Origin: Pyrocephalus nanus
Lineage: Eukaryota > Chordata > Aves > Passeriformes > Tyrannidae
Length of the DNA: 64,000 nucleotides
Direction of reading: 5' to 3'
NCBI GenBank assembly: GCA_038380795.1
Contig: CM076267.1
Location: forward strand, 34,658,232 to 34,722,231
A program made the translations under genes and the position numbers. Under the pieces are notes generated by a model that had not been told where the DNA came from, ran no database searches, and saw only the letters and a list, made by a program, of their open reading frames with translations. This document shows positions 33,624 through 45,840 of the stretch, in pieces; the stretch's first letter is position 1; every line of letters begins with the position of its first letter.

Positions 33624-35397
33624 TTCCAGTAGATCAGGTTGACTTGCCTTCCCCATCCCTTTCTTCCAGGGGATAAACCTGAATATTTTGTGTATTCTGA
33701 AAGCCAGCACTATCGTATCGAATTGAAAGGTTGTGAAAAGTCGGGTGTTTGGTGCGGGATGTTTGTTTGCCACTGCTGGTTTTGCTAACACAGATGGTAT
33801 TAATACAAATCTTGAAACCCAAATTTTCCCAAGTCAAGTATGTTTTGCTGGTAAAATGATGGCAATTGCTGAGTGATCTCTTTGCTTGCACCTTGGCCCA
33901 TGAGCCTTTAGTTCTATTTTCTCTCCCCTGTTCAGTTAAGGAGTGCAGTGATAGAGTGGCTTTGGTGGCACCCGGTGTCCAGCCAGAGTGGATTCACCCC
34001 TCTGTCCTAGAGCTGATGATTATGAGTTCATTTTATCTCCATCTACACTTAGGAGTCTATTGCCTCAACAGTAATTGTTTGTAGAATAATATAATTGGAA
34101 TAAGCAGAGTGATTTTTTTCCTCCGTTGGCATAGGCATGATGCTGAACTGTCACTTGTCAAAGAGTTTTATGTCAGAACATATAAAAAGTAACTTAAAAA
34201 AATAAACTTTGAGTGTGTATCAGTTTCCTCTTCCAGGAGGATCTGGCATAAACGGCTTTACCAGCCTTCAAAGAGAAATGCGAATGCAACAGTGCCCTTT
34301 ACTGTTAACAAGGAAGTGAGAAGATTCACACGATTAAATATGGTGTTTAGAGCCTGAAGGAATAATTCATAATAGCAGATAATTTGCAGTGTGCAAGAAG
34401 TTGAGTCATTGTCATCCCTTTCTGTTCACAGATTGTCTGCCTGTAAGCAGGGTTTTGGGAGCTTGGGGAACGATTTCAGTTCATGTTGGGATTGCCTGTT
34501 CCCCAGCCTTGATCTGTCATGTCTGCAGAAGCTGGTCTTTTTTAACAGACAAGAGATGACCAAGCCATATAGCAACCAAAAGAAGATCAACTGATCCTCA
34601 ATTGCTTGTGAAGATCAATTGTGTCTTCAAGTCTGTGTCCCTTCCTTTTTTTAAAGATGAAACTCAAGAATCCTGTTCAAAAGGTCTGGTTGAGTGTGTC
34701 AGTGCTGCACTTTTTAAATTCACTATGTAAAGTAGTTCTAACCTTGGACTACACGGCACAAAAGGCATGTAAAAATGTTGGGCCAGCTCAGTTGTCTCTA
34801 GTTAGAAAGTGAAATCTTCTACTGTTTATCAATTCAGATACTTTTCCTAAATAGTATTCACCTCTTTAATGTTCCTGAAGTGTCTGCATTAATCTGGTAA
34901 TAATCAGAAGACAGGGACACATTTTACCATAAGATATGTTGAGCTCCTCTATTCAGTACTTTTCTGGAGAAGACTTCTTCTGCAAACATCTATCAACTAA
35001 GGGACAGTGGAGGTTAAATATCTCTGTTTAGTTTTAATGTGTTGATAGCTTCCTGCTTTTATTTGTTTTCCTGGCATTTGGCTGCAAAAGCTGTCTCACC
35101 TCTGCATTTTCCTGCCCCTACTTGAAAGTGAAATTCAAGCTAATCACTAAATGACTCAACAAGGCTGTTCCAGGCCAGTTGGTGTCCCCTTCTGAAGTCT
35201 CAAGGAGATGATGGACCAACACGTTACTTCTCTGTAGATGGATGAAGTTGCAGTGTGTCCAATTTTTTCCTCTGTTTTTTCTCCAAGGAGTTCAAGAAAT
35301 AGATTGGTTGGGTCTTCTCTGAAAGCAAAAACACAAGTTGAAAACCAAAATTGGCCTGAGAATATTAAGGACTTGTGTGTATGGTGTGATGGTTAAA
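33624..35397. other. No gene seen
   Basis: Unique AT-rich DNA. No repeat family, exon or RNA gene recognised. Confidence 0.5.
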
Positions 35398-35462
35398 GGA
35401 AACAAACAAAAAACCCAAACAAAAACCAAGACACCAAAACCAACCAAAGAAAAAAAGAAATG
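35398..35462. repeat. A/C-rich low-complexity tract
   Basis: Irregular AAAC/AACC words with almost no T and few G (aaacaaacaaaaaacccaaa and onward). First of several such tracts with A and C on +. Confidence 0.9.
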
Positions 35463-37649
35463 CCTGTGCCACAAGAAACTCTTAGCAATTAAAGTGTGAG
35501 GGGGGTGTGACAGATGCAAGACTTTGGGAGCAACCTGGCTCCAAAAGACGCAAGGCAGAGCAGAGATGTGATGTTTTCATTTTTCTCTTACAATATGCTG
35601 TTTAGTGTCCTGTAGGACATGGTAATGTCTGATGGATGACCAATGGGTATTTCTCACAGCTAACAAGTTAGCAGATGCCTCAGTACCTCAAAAGAAAGGC
35701 CGTAAGCAGCAACACTCCTCCTTGAGGCAGATTGGCATTCACAGATCTATCTCCTCGCTTCCCTCCCAAGCAATATCCATCTCCTAATCATGCAAATATT
35801 TGCAGACAGGAGTAGTCAGCTCTTAGAGGTACTTCCAGGGAAACAAATCTGATTTCCTGAAAAAAGAGCCTGCAGAACTGAATGTGCAGGCTTGGCTCTG
35901 AAAGTAAAGTTTAGACTTGAGCAACTGAACCAAAGTCTTCTCTTCAATACCTAAAGGCCAAATACACCTGTGTTTTTGAAGACCAGTATCAATGTTTGGC
36001 ATCACTTGCTAGGAAAGTCAGAATTGCCTATCAAGAAAACAGAGGGAAGGGCTTCACTGTTGCTCTCAGAGTATAATGTTTTGCTGTGCTGACCTGACCC
36101 AAAATGTGCTGTTTCAAACCACTCCCATGAAAAATAATCTCCTTTATTCCTGCACAGCTCAGGCTGCAGCTCTTCTTTCCTGTATGGAAGTACTGGAAGA
36201 ACATGCCTTCCCTCAGAATGTGCTGGAGTTCAATTTACCCAAATTCTGTCTGATAATCTGTTGGTCATCTAATTGTGTACCAAAGAATACGATTTGAGTG
36301 GCTCTAATATAGTCATGGCAGGGTAGAGGTACCCACCCAAAAAGCTTCACAGCAGACAATGGGCTGTTTTCTCTGGACCTGACAGGAAGCTTTCTGATCA
36401 GTATGCTGAAACAAATTTCTGCAGTCTCAAGAGGTTTATTTTTGAGATATTTTGACGTTTTCAGATTGACATTTCTAATTGTACTCCATGAGAGCTTTCT
36501 TCAGAAGGGATATGCAGCATTTCATTTAGCATTTGTTGCAGGAGAATTTGGGGATATTTTTAGAGAAGAAAATTATCAACGTCCTAGGAAATGTAGAACA
36601 AGGCTTAAAAAGAATGCATATAGAAGATGTAATTTTAAATAAGAAGCAGAACTGCTTCAAAATGTTTGTATCTCATTTTTACTAAACACTTTGAATGTGA
36701 TGACTATTATCTATGGATCAGGTATTTTCTGTTACATCTAGACTTTTGGATTGTACTTAGGCTTAAAAAGATATATAAAGAACGGGTTGACATTTTAATT
36801 TGGTAGCCATGGGGTTTTTTGTCCCCTCATGCTTGATGTTGAAAGGAGAGACTTGTTGAGTAAACAAATTGTAATAAGTCAATGACTGACATAGTTTGTA
36901 TAATTACTGTGTATTTTTACTATATTTATATTGATGACAGTCTAGACTTGAAGTATAATTACAGAAGACAAGTTATATAGAAGTTCATTAAAATCCCAAT
37001 AAGAATGAATAAAATCAGTGCTTCCAGTCTGTTCCAGCTTCCTTCATCTTTCCATTTTCACCTTTAAATTTATTTATTCTCCCTCTCTGTCTTTTCCTCC
37101 AAACCAAAACTTCATTCATTGACTTAATTATTCAAAGCATTCCTGTTGATTTTGAACAGGTTGGAGCTGTTCTTTTGTCCTGTGCAGCTTGTCTCTGATC
37201 TGAGCATCCTTTCACCCTTGGGGGACTTTTTCACATCGAACTTTTTTTGCTCCCATCACTGTTCAATAGGATTTGGGCTTAAAAATCACTTAGCTGTGAA
37301 GATTCCATGAAAGGAGAAACATGGAACTGTCATCTGCCTTGCCTTTTTCTGGGTAGCCACTGTTTTATGTTTTCCTTGCTTGCTGCTTCCCTTTTGTGAG
37401 AACACCTGCTCTTTTGGGCTGCCTGCTTTCACTGGTACCTTTGATATCCTTGCTCCTCACAGACACACTGCTGCCTCAGCACAGCCGTTTGTTCCCCCTC
37501 CATCCCATCCTTTCCTTGTCACATGCCTGCTCTAGTCTGTGATTTATGAGCTCTGCCCACCAGTCTTAGTTTCTGCTACTTCTTCCTCTTTGAAAGCAGT
37601 GACTTGTGTTATTTACTGTGTGTGATGGTGACACAGTGGTTGACACAGC
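35463..37649. other. No gene seen
   Basis: Unique DNA. At 36,527-36,539 an acceptor-like 'gcatttgttgcag' precedes 33 open codons with a basic end and a stop at 36,640-36,642. There is no further support, and it is most likely chance. Confidence 0.45.
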
Positions 37650-38374
37650 TCACAGCAGCTGTGACCAGTGAAGATTGTCGTGCCTTGACCTCAGTGTCTG
37701 TGTTTGCACCACACGCACTGGCACTGAAAAATAATTGCCTCGTGAGGAGAGATGATTTATGAGATCACGATGAATAAGGGGAAGCATGAGGAGAGCTGTC
37801 AGTGAAGTTGGAGGACTGGTCCATGAGGAGAACCAAGGAGGTGTTTCTCTAGACCACACTGAATGTGATGGTTGCAGTTTTATAGATGTGCTGTGAATGA
37901 AAATAGTGGCTGTGAGTCCTTGGTGGATGGATGGACAGGAAAATTCACCCTGAAATGCAGCAAGAACAATAACCAAGCCTTAAGTGGGTACTGGATGGGA
38001 GGGCAAGAGTTGGCAGTGACAGGTGCTGAGTTTTAGTGACAGGAAGCAGAGCACTGCCACGCATGACTGGGAAAAGAGTTGACTTGAGTGGGAAGGTCAG
38101 GATTTCCGTTTTTGCCTTGTTGAGCTGCAGCTGAAATATCAGGAGCCATAAGGAGGTGCCAGAATAGAAAGCTCCGAGATGAGTCACCGAGTCGGAAATG
38201 ACGGTTGTGTTTGTATTTCCAGAGAAGATCAGCCAGAGGCACGGTACTGAAGGAGATGAGAGGTGCAAAGTCCTGTAGCATTCCTGGAATCCCTATCTCC
38301 ATTTGGGAAAGGAAATCTGCTAGGCTGTCTGATATTGAGTAGGGAGGATTTAATGCCCGAATAATTAAGTTCAT
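37650..38374 (-). mobile_element. Ancient LINE reverse-transcriptase fossil (L2/CR1 group)
   Basis: Opposite 38,089-38,124 the minus strand reads L-N-K-A-K-T-E-I-L-T-F-P. This is the conserved block after the RT active site in L2- and CR1-group LINEs (pattern L-x-L-N-x-x-K-T-E-x-L). About 15 codons on, L-L-P-V-T-K-T-Q-H-L follows, again as in L2-type ORF2. Three overlapping minus frames of 107-113 codons (37,650-37,976; 37,945-38,268; 38,033-38,374) fit one coding region broken by frameshifts. The FxDD catalytic box would lie upstream (rightwards) and is not recognisable. I favour L2 over CR1 because the CR1 C-terminal words seen elsewhere in the window are absent. Boundaries are approximate. 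Confidence 0.55.
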
Positions 38375-40612
38375 TATGGTGAATTATTTGGTTCCTTTTT
38401 ATAGAGTTTGCTTCCTCAAATTACTTCTACCTTTCCAGCGCCTGCAAGAACTTCAACACTGTGTTGAGATTTTTTGAAGGATTATTTTTAAATGTGCCTT
38501 GTCAGCATGTATCTGTTTTACTTTTAAAGCCTTGAGACAATTTCTGTTCTGTGTATTGCCATTATCAAGAAGTCGAAGTGCTGGAATTTAGGGTGCTGGA
38601 CCTGTAGAGCCAATTGCTGTAATTAAGCTATTCTGTTATTGTAATTGTGCATTTGTTGCCTCTTTTTTCTCATCTTCAAATGAAGATGAGCTGCATTTGT
38701 ACTGAAAAACTTGATATTGTAAATTGATATCTTGACACTGACAGAATGGAAGCTGTACAAATTAGTAGATAACATGCAGACTGATGGTTGTAAATCCATA
38801 TCTAAGCACAATATTAAATGAGAGAATGGGGTTTTTATTAAATAAACAGCTGGGAACTTTATTACACTGAAATACTTGGTACCTTCAGTCATGTCTTCGT
38901 GCTGCTTTGAAGCACAAAGACCTAAGTGAAAGGATGCTGGAGCTGCTTCCCAGCCCTCTCACACAGGGGAACTCTGGGTTCAGTCCTACAGGTTGCTTCT
39001 AGTCTTGTGTAAGTCTGCAATAATTCTTTGGGACCACAGGTATGCTTCTGTTCTGTGGTAAATTGTTTGCCCTTGTTAGATAAAGGAGCAAGCTTCCCAC
39101 TTGTGTTTTAATTGACTGTTATGTTCATAGCAGTGGTCTCAGCATCCACCCCCTGAGGTATTTGGTGAAGAAAGCTCTCATACAGAACAGATCTAGGGCT
39201 ATCTTACTCTTGATGGATCACTCTCCTGTTGGATGCACACATATCCTTATTTACACTGCTTTTTTAACCAGTTCTATTCCCTGTGTCTTGTGTCTCAGCC
39301 ACTCCTGCAAAGGCTGTGTTGTTTCAGGCCATGGGCTGTATTCCATTATTTGTGCAGCAGGATTTGAAATCCACAGTGACCACACAAAAGGAAAATGGTC
39401 CTTCTTCTCAAACTGATGGGATGATCAGCGGGAGAGGAAAAGTAGTCATGCTAGATTTTCATTCCTGTTAAACTGAGTTTAAGTTCATGTGATTTAAGTA
39501 TCATTTACTGGGCCAAGTAAAATGTTCAGCATTTTCATTTATCATCCTTTCAAGGAACAAAATAACTGATTTTGAGTTTTAAGCAGACTAGCTTGCAACA
39601 CTTAAAAACAGGTTTATTGTGATAATTTCACTCTTGTGAAATTACTCTTAAGCATCTTCAGAGATACTGGTATACTCACAGTACCTTCAGCTCTGAAGGG
39701 CAGAAATCTCCATTTAGACAGAGTGACTAATTTTTTTTATTAACTATGTGTGCCTGCTTTATCTCCTCAATCCAGATATATTTGTCAGCAGTCTTTCCAA
39801 TGTATAAAATATTTATGTTCTGCAGAGAGCTCTAGTCAAGCTCACATGTTTTCTCCAGGGAAACAGTGTTTAAAGTCTGTTATGTTAAAAGCCTGTTCGT
39901 GGTGTCTGTTGGAAATAGCTCAACTGATGACTTGTTGCCATTAGGAAATATGTCAAAATATTAGCTCAAAACTGTTTTGCTAATAGCTACCCTAAAAGTG
40001 ATAATTTTTACTGTGGAGTGGATAGATCAAAGTAGAAATGAATGGACTGCTAATTATCTTATCAAAAAGTTGTATATACATCTACCTTTAAATTTCTTAT
40101 AAAATAATAAACAGAAACAAGTCTGTACAGGGTAAGAGCAGCCACCTCATGACACCTTAAAAGGTAAATGGGACAATTCTATTTATATAGTTGCTGCACA
40201 AATACAAATGTTTACTTGAGCAACTCGAGTTCAATAGACAGTGGAAGGTTGGGTGGTAGTACTGTCATTTTGATTAGTTGTGTGAGGAATTTGAAATACA
40301 AGCAAAGTCTTATTTCAGAAAGTCATGTGTGTACCTTATTACTTTAGGCAGGATAATATTATATGTGCTTTTTTTCACTCCTTGTCCCATTGCATGAATA
40401 CCTCACCCATCTTTCCTTCCCCATGTGACTTCAGAGGTAAATTATAGAAATGAGATTGTGGCAGTTCTAGCAGGAATCATTATTTAAGTCTCACAGGTGA
40501 ATAAGTGGCTCAGGTACCTGCTGTCTGTCATAACAGACAGAACCAGTAGCAAAGGCACAACAACAAAAAAAAAAGTGTCCAATTAGCTGAAAACTCAATT
40601 TAACAGGAAAAT
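38375..40612. other. No gene seen
   Basis: Unique AT-rich DNA with short, unsupported open frames on both strands. Confidence 0.5.
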
Positions 40613-40712
40613 CAATTATATTATGTGTACAAAAAAACCCCAATAACCCCCCCAAAACCAACCAATTAAAAAAAAAAAGGGGGGGGGGTTGGCAAAAAAC
40701 CCCACCAGCTAC
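40613..40712. repeat. A/C-rich tract with C7...G10 inverted repeat
   Basis: Contains C7 at 40,647-40,653, an A-rich spacer and G10 at 40,679-40,688, so a GC hairpin with a loop of 25 nt is possible. An alternative stem pairs CCAACC (40,658-40,663) with GGTTGG (40,687-40,692). Confidence 0.85.
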
Positions 40713-40930
40713 CCAGGAAAATTATATTTCAGTACTATGTGTAGGTTGGAAGTGATGTGTTTTTACCAAGGCTTTCAACAAGGATTGGAATTAGGTAAGT
40801 GTTGCCATTGAGGAAATAGCAGCTGAGGAGTTTAAAATGTTTAACGATCAAATTGAGCTAAGAAAACCCTCCTGAAGGTGCTGCTGAAGGCAGGGGGAGT
40901 TCAGAAAAGAAAAGTAGCTAATAATTTAAG

Positions 40931-41046
40931 CAAAAAGCAAACACACACTCCCCACCCCCCAAACAAACAAAAAAACCCCCAACCCACCACAACCAGAAAC
41001 CCCAAACCAAACAAGCCCCCAGAAACAAATCAACAAAACCAAATTA
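40931..41046. repeat. A/C-rich low-complexity tract
   Basis: Runs of A and C with almost no T (aaaccccaaaccaaacaagc and similar). Repeated C3-C6 runs make the minus strand G-run rich. A shorter tract of the same kind lies at 41,700-41,731. Confidence 0.9.
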
Positions 41047-43099
41047 CTCCTTAAAACCTGAAATCCAACCCAAACTGGTCCTGAGAGGCCAGGCATGTGC
41101 ATGCAGAATTTGGGATAAAAATCAAGATACCCTTAGGAAGTACAGCATGGCTAAAATCAAACACCTATGGGAAGGAATAGTCAAAAGTTGCAGTAAAAGT
41201 TTAAGTGACAGCAAGATATGTGCTAAATAAGTGACTGCTTGTGAGAGAATGCTGGGCCCACTTCACTGTTTGGTTAGTCCAACAAGTAAGATTAAGAGAA
41301 GTAAGCCTGGCAGCAATTCCCTGCTCCCTCCAGGCTGTTGGTGCACTGGAGGTTTTGTGGTTCCCCTGTGTGGCAGCAAAATTCCCAGTTAGTGGCTGAC
41401 ACAGGGATGTCACTCCTCAGGCTCTGTTACTGCTCAGCCTTCTCATTCTTTGTCCTTCAGGTGCTCTTTTATATCCAAGAATGTACAAGTGAGAATACCC
41501 TGAAACAGTAATGGATAAATGAATGTAAAGGAGTTATTCATGGGAAGGGAGAAAACCCCCTGTGGAAGCACAGCATTGTTCCAGTGGTGGCTGCTCACTC
41601 TGTGTGACCAGGTGTGCTGTTCCTAAGCTGCTTTTCAGTGTAGTCTGTTAACTAGTGATGCTGGAGAGGTAAGAACTGCCATACAACTCTCCAGAAAATT
41701 AAAAAAAAAACCAAACCAATTACCCAAACCAGCTTTTATACAAAACCTGGCTCGAGTACTTATGCTTCCACAGGCAATAATATATATATATCTCTACTGT
41801 TTTAAGCATTATTTTTTTTCCCTCCTATTCTTCATCTGTGTGTTTTGGTCTGGTATGAAATTTAAAGTTGGTTTTCTAATTCTCTCTCACATTTCTGAAA
41901 TCCACATAACTGCAGTGTCCATTAATTTCATCTATCTTCTTTGTTTCTTTTTTCCCTTTCAGAGCCATGTTAAGTTAATGCAAATTCCCATTAAGAAGAA
42001 GGTTACTATAAAAAGCACAGACTTGTAGAGGTTTCCCCCCTCCTGTGTTTGATCAGCTAATGCCCCAGTTTACTGAATGGTTTACTGATGCAGCAGTGCT
42101 GAGTTCAGTCTCATGCAAGAGAAAAATGTGAATTTTGGGGAAATTAAATGTAAAACTGATGTAGCACCTTTGAGACACCTGAGCCAGTGTTGGAGTGTTC
42201 AGTATGAAAGGTAAGAGGATCTGGTGATTTAATAGGAAACTAATGACCAGAACAGCAGATTAAAATAGTGATTGGATACTGTAACGCTACTTAAAACTTT
42301 GTCTTGAAGGCATATTTAATTCCTTAAAATACTTAATTACAAACTAAATTTAAATTCAAGAATCAGTGGGTTTTAATTAATTAATACAAACACCACACTG
42401 CTAAAGTCCATCCTAAGCTATTTCTTAGGAATGAGAGAGATTGCACTGGAAACTCTCAATTTCCTGTTTGAATTACTGGCCCCAAAAATGCTGGTCCATT
42501 GTACTCCTGAAGAGTTTTCCATCAGCAGAGCTCGTGCTGCCAGTAGCTATTCATTTATTAGGTGCCACAACAGACAGGTATTCAGCTTCTCCTCTTCTTG
42601 AAATGCCATAACAATGTTGTGTCAGGGGTAAAAGGAGAAAAAAAAAAAAAGGCAATTTAAACCTTTGGCTCTGGAGCCTGAATGCTTTGCCATCACACAT
42701 GTGCAAGATCCTCAGCAGGTCCAGGGGTGTACTTAATTCCCAGGGCAAATGACCATATGATTTCCCAAGGAGTGGAAAAATATGCATGGAGTGAACTTAT
42801 TTTTTGGACTGCAGAGACAGTGGATGACATAATCACATGTGAAATGTAATCCTGACATTCTAAGTGTCTCTTGCTCTCAAAAGAATTAAATATTAGATTT
42901 TAGTCCTGTGCATCTTGTAAGGACATCCCTAGAAAAGATTTTTTTTTTTTTTGAGCTGAAACAGGCCTTGTGCAAGAGATGACTTTTTGCTGTATATGAT
43001 TACTTTTATAAATATTCAAATGAGTAAAAGGCAGAAAAACTATTTTTTTTTTTTTAATCCTAGGAAACAGATTGTTTTATATAGTGGTGAAGGCAATAG
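41047..43099. other. No gene seen
   Basis: Unique DNA with short A and T runs. No gene or repeat family recognised. Confidence 0.5.
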
Positions 43100-43455
43100 T
43101 CATTCAACTGTTGTGATTTGTTGGGATCTCAAGGATCATCTCATTTCACCCCCTGCAGTGGGCAGGGAAACTGGAAGGTGTCCCTGCAACGAGACCAGGT
43201 TGCTCAGAGCTCCATCCATGCCTGGCTCTGAACACTTCCAGGGATGGAGCATCCTCAGCTTTTCTGGACAAACTGTGCCAGGGCCCCCCCAGCCTCACTC
43301 TGTGTTTGTGTGTAAATTATTTGCAGTCAATCGAAATGTCTTCTCTCAGTTTTAAGCTGTGGCCCTGGGAATTCCATAGCTGGATGCAGTATTCCCAGTG
43401 TGGTCCTGGGAGTCAGATGGAGAGGGAAAATCACCTCCCTTGTCCTCCTAAAGTA
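43100..43455 (-). mobile_element. CR1 LINE fragment with internal deletion
   Basis: The reverse-oriented 3' end is recognisable: ggatctcaaggatcatctc, 'gaaggtgtccctgcaacgag', 'gaacacttccagggatgg'. At about 43,365 the sequence jumps from 'ttttaagctgtggccctggg' straight to the coding-side block 'gctggatgcagtattcccag'. The part equivalent to roughly 28,560-28,780 of the neighbouring copy is missing. The end near 43,440 (aaaatcacctcccttgtcc) still fits CR1 ORF2. The copy is diverged and dead. Confidence 0.85.
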
Positions 43456-45787
43456 TTTATCTTGTCTAGATGCTTTAGTAAACTGTTTTACTTTGGTTGG
43501 CATTTCAGTTTGAACTTGTTTTTTCTTATGTCTTTTATTGGACAAGCAACAAGGTCTTTTGACAGTGGTTTGACTGTAGAAGCATAAAGGTGATTGCAGT
43601 GCAATGATATTTTCTCAGTGTATCTTCAATGCCCTGTCTGCCCTTATCTTGAATGGAGTATACAGATAAAATATTGTCAGTCCTTAAATTGAAATTCTAA
43701 TGGAAAATGTTAAATTATGTTTTTTGTGAAGCTTCTGTAAAAATGCTAATACTGAATGAATTATAAGTTGGGTAATATAGAATCATACCTGGCTAGGGAT
43801 TGGTACTTTTTTGTCTATTTGGTTTGCATTAAGGTTGCTGATGTAAGTCATCCAAAAAAGACTTCTCCCAAACCACTCTCCCTCCCATCTACCACTTTGG
43901 TGCCAGTATCCCATCACCCCACACTCCTATATTGTTATTGTAGAAACTGTGCTCATTGCTGGTTTGCAGCTGCCAAAAAAATATTAGCTTTTAAAAATAT
44001 AATCATGACATCACTGTTGGGAGGCAGAGAAGCCATACAGCCACTGTTTTTTACCAAATCAGTTCTTTGAGCTAAAGAACCAAAATTGTCAAAGACTAAG
44101 AATTCAGGGGTCTGGAGAAATGGTTGTATTGGTTGTTAAAACAAAAATTTAGCAAAAATCCATGTTCAACCTCATAACCGTTACAAGAACATATGTCCTC
44201 TTCTGGACAACCCACACATTGCCTTGCTCCTTGCAGCAGGTAACCCTTTTAATAGGAATAATGGAATCTTTACTTCCAGATTATCTGTTTTTCCTAAAAA
44301 AAAAAAAAAAAAAAGGTGTTTTTTTGTTGTGTTTTTTTTTTTTTTTTCCTTAAGGTGTTACACAAAGAATTTTTCCCAATGCTTATGATTTCGGTTGTCA
44401 TCTCAAGAAATCTAAAGCTGAGTAGTATTTATGTCATATTTGATTTTTGCAGAATTCAGAACAGTGTTAAGTGAGTGCACAGGCTACACAGAGACAGTCA
44501 TTGCTGCTTCCCATAACGTGGGCCTGGTTGTCTTTTCCTACAAATATCTGTTATGTGATTATTCATAGCAGGCAATTTACTTAACATTGGCTCTGTGCTC
44601 GTTTCTGTCAGATCTGCCCATAAGGTCATATATGTCTTTATGCCATATGAGAACACCCACCTCGAGATCCTCTTTGAAGTGCCATTATCAAGATCAGGAA
44701 TCCAATCCCTTATGGAATACCTGGCAACTGGAGGGACCAGAAGCGCTGCCTGAATTTCCTGCTCCCTCAAAGCTCTCTGTGTGTGCTGCTTGGCTGTGCT
44801 TCCCCATCCAAATGTGGTTATTTCTGGGATGGGAAGTCCTCAGCTGGAGTCCCAGCTAGCACTGGGTGTGTCTGTGTTGTGAGAACAGCAGTTGTGGGAG
44901 ACACTTCATTTACAGCTCCCGTGGCTTCTTCAGGGGAGGGGTGAGAAGTAATGGCTCTCTAATGCTTTGGGGGCTGAGCCATCACTTGCAGGGGGTGTCT
45001 TGCATTATCTCAGCTTGCACATTCAATACTCAGACAGGTTTTAAAAGGCTGGAAGCTGCTCTTCACAGAGCACCAGAGTGGAAATTGCCACATTCCCACT
45101 CATTGCCACATCAGAGGGGTTTGATTTTTCTGACAATATCTGTTCACCAGGAGCCACTTTGTAAAAAGATGTTTAGAGCCAGCCAGTGGGGCAGATTCCC
45201 AGTGAAAAGTAGCTCTTCCTTCTGAATATTGTGTGTTCTTTAACTTACCTAGGGGGCAAAATTTCTTCCAGTCACACAACAAGAAAACCTGTTTGAGAAC
45301 AGTGACAGATATTATTCTTGGCAATTCAGCAGCATAGTTTTTTTAAGATGGGATAAATGTTAACAGTCAATTACTGCATGTGACACTTCTGAATCTGATG
45401 TTATTCATTCCTCTTGCCCTTATTCTAGGAACTCTGTGCAGATTTTCTGTGCAGATGTGTTTAATAATGAGTATTTTTATATTCTAGCTGATTGCTTATA
45501 TAATACGTGTGTGTCTTGGTAAGTTATAATTAGCTGTGAGGAGTTAAAGGATAGTCTGATACTTGACCCAGTTTTCTTCTCTGTTTATATTTGAAGTTTA
45601 ATTTTATCTGCCTTATTTTTCACGGTAGCAAATTTCAGTGTTAAATCTTACAAGGAGGGATAGTAGAAGATCAGCAGTGAATTTGCCTCTGTCTGGCAGC
45701 TGGAAACAGCCACAGAATCTTTTTAATATTAAGAGGTAGAGGTGATTTCATTTTGTGTATCAGGCAAAATGGAAGATTTAATCAGGA
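43456..45787. other. No gene seen; A19/T16 pair at 44,296-44,347
   Basis: Unique DNA. A19 (44,296-44,314) and T16 (44,332-44,347) are separated by 17 nt and could form an A:T hairpin. Open frames of about 90-120 codons at 44.5-45.2 kb lie on both strands without motif support. Confidence 0.5.
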
Positions 45788-45840
45788 GTAGGACTTTGAT
45801 CCCTGTGGCTCCCTTCTAACTCAATATATTCTATGATTTT
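45788..45840 (+). mobile_element. CR1 LINE 3' tail, about 50 bp
   Basis: taggactttgatccctgtgg followed by 'ctcccttctaactcaatata' and 'ttctatgatttt' is the forward 3' end of CR1. Only the last 50 bp can be recognised; the upstream part is too diverged or never inserted. Confidence 0.8.

Noticed and set aside
33513..33791. 92-codon lysine-rich minus frame
   Set aside because: Translation of the T39/(GTTTT)n simple repeat.
36540..36642. 33-codon open segment after tttgttgcag as a terminal exon
   Set aside because: The acceptor tract is weak, the composition is A-rich, and no partner exon or polyadenylation signal stands close enough to help.
40613..41046. Interstitial telomere repeat
   Set aside because: Words such as AAACCCC are irregular. 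No run of CCCTAA/TTAGGG units.
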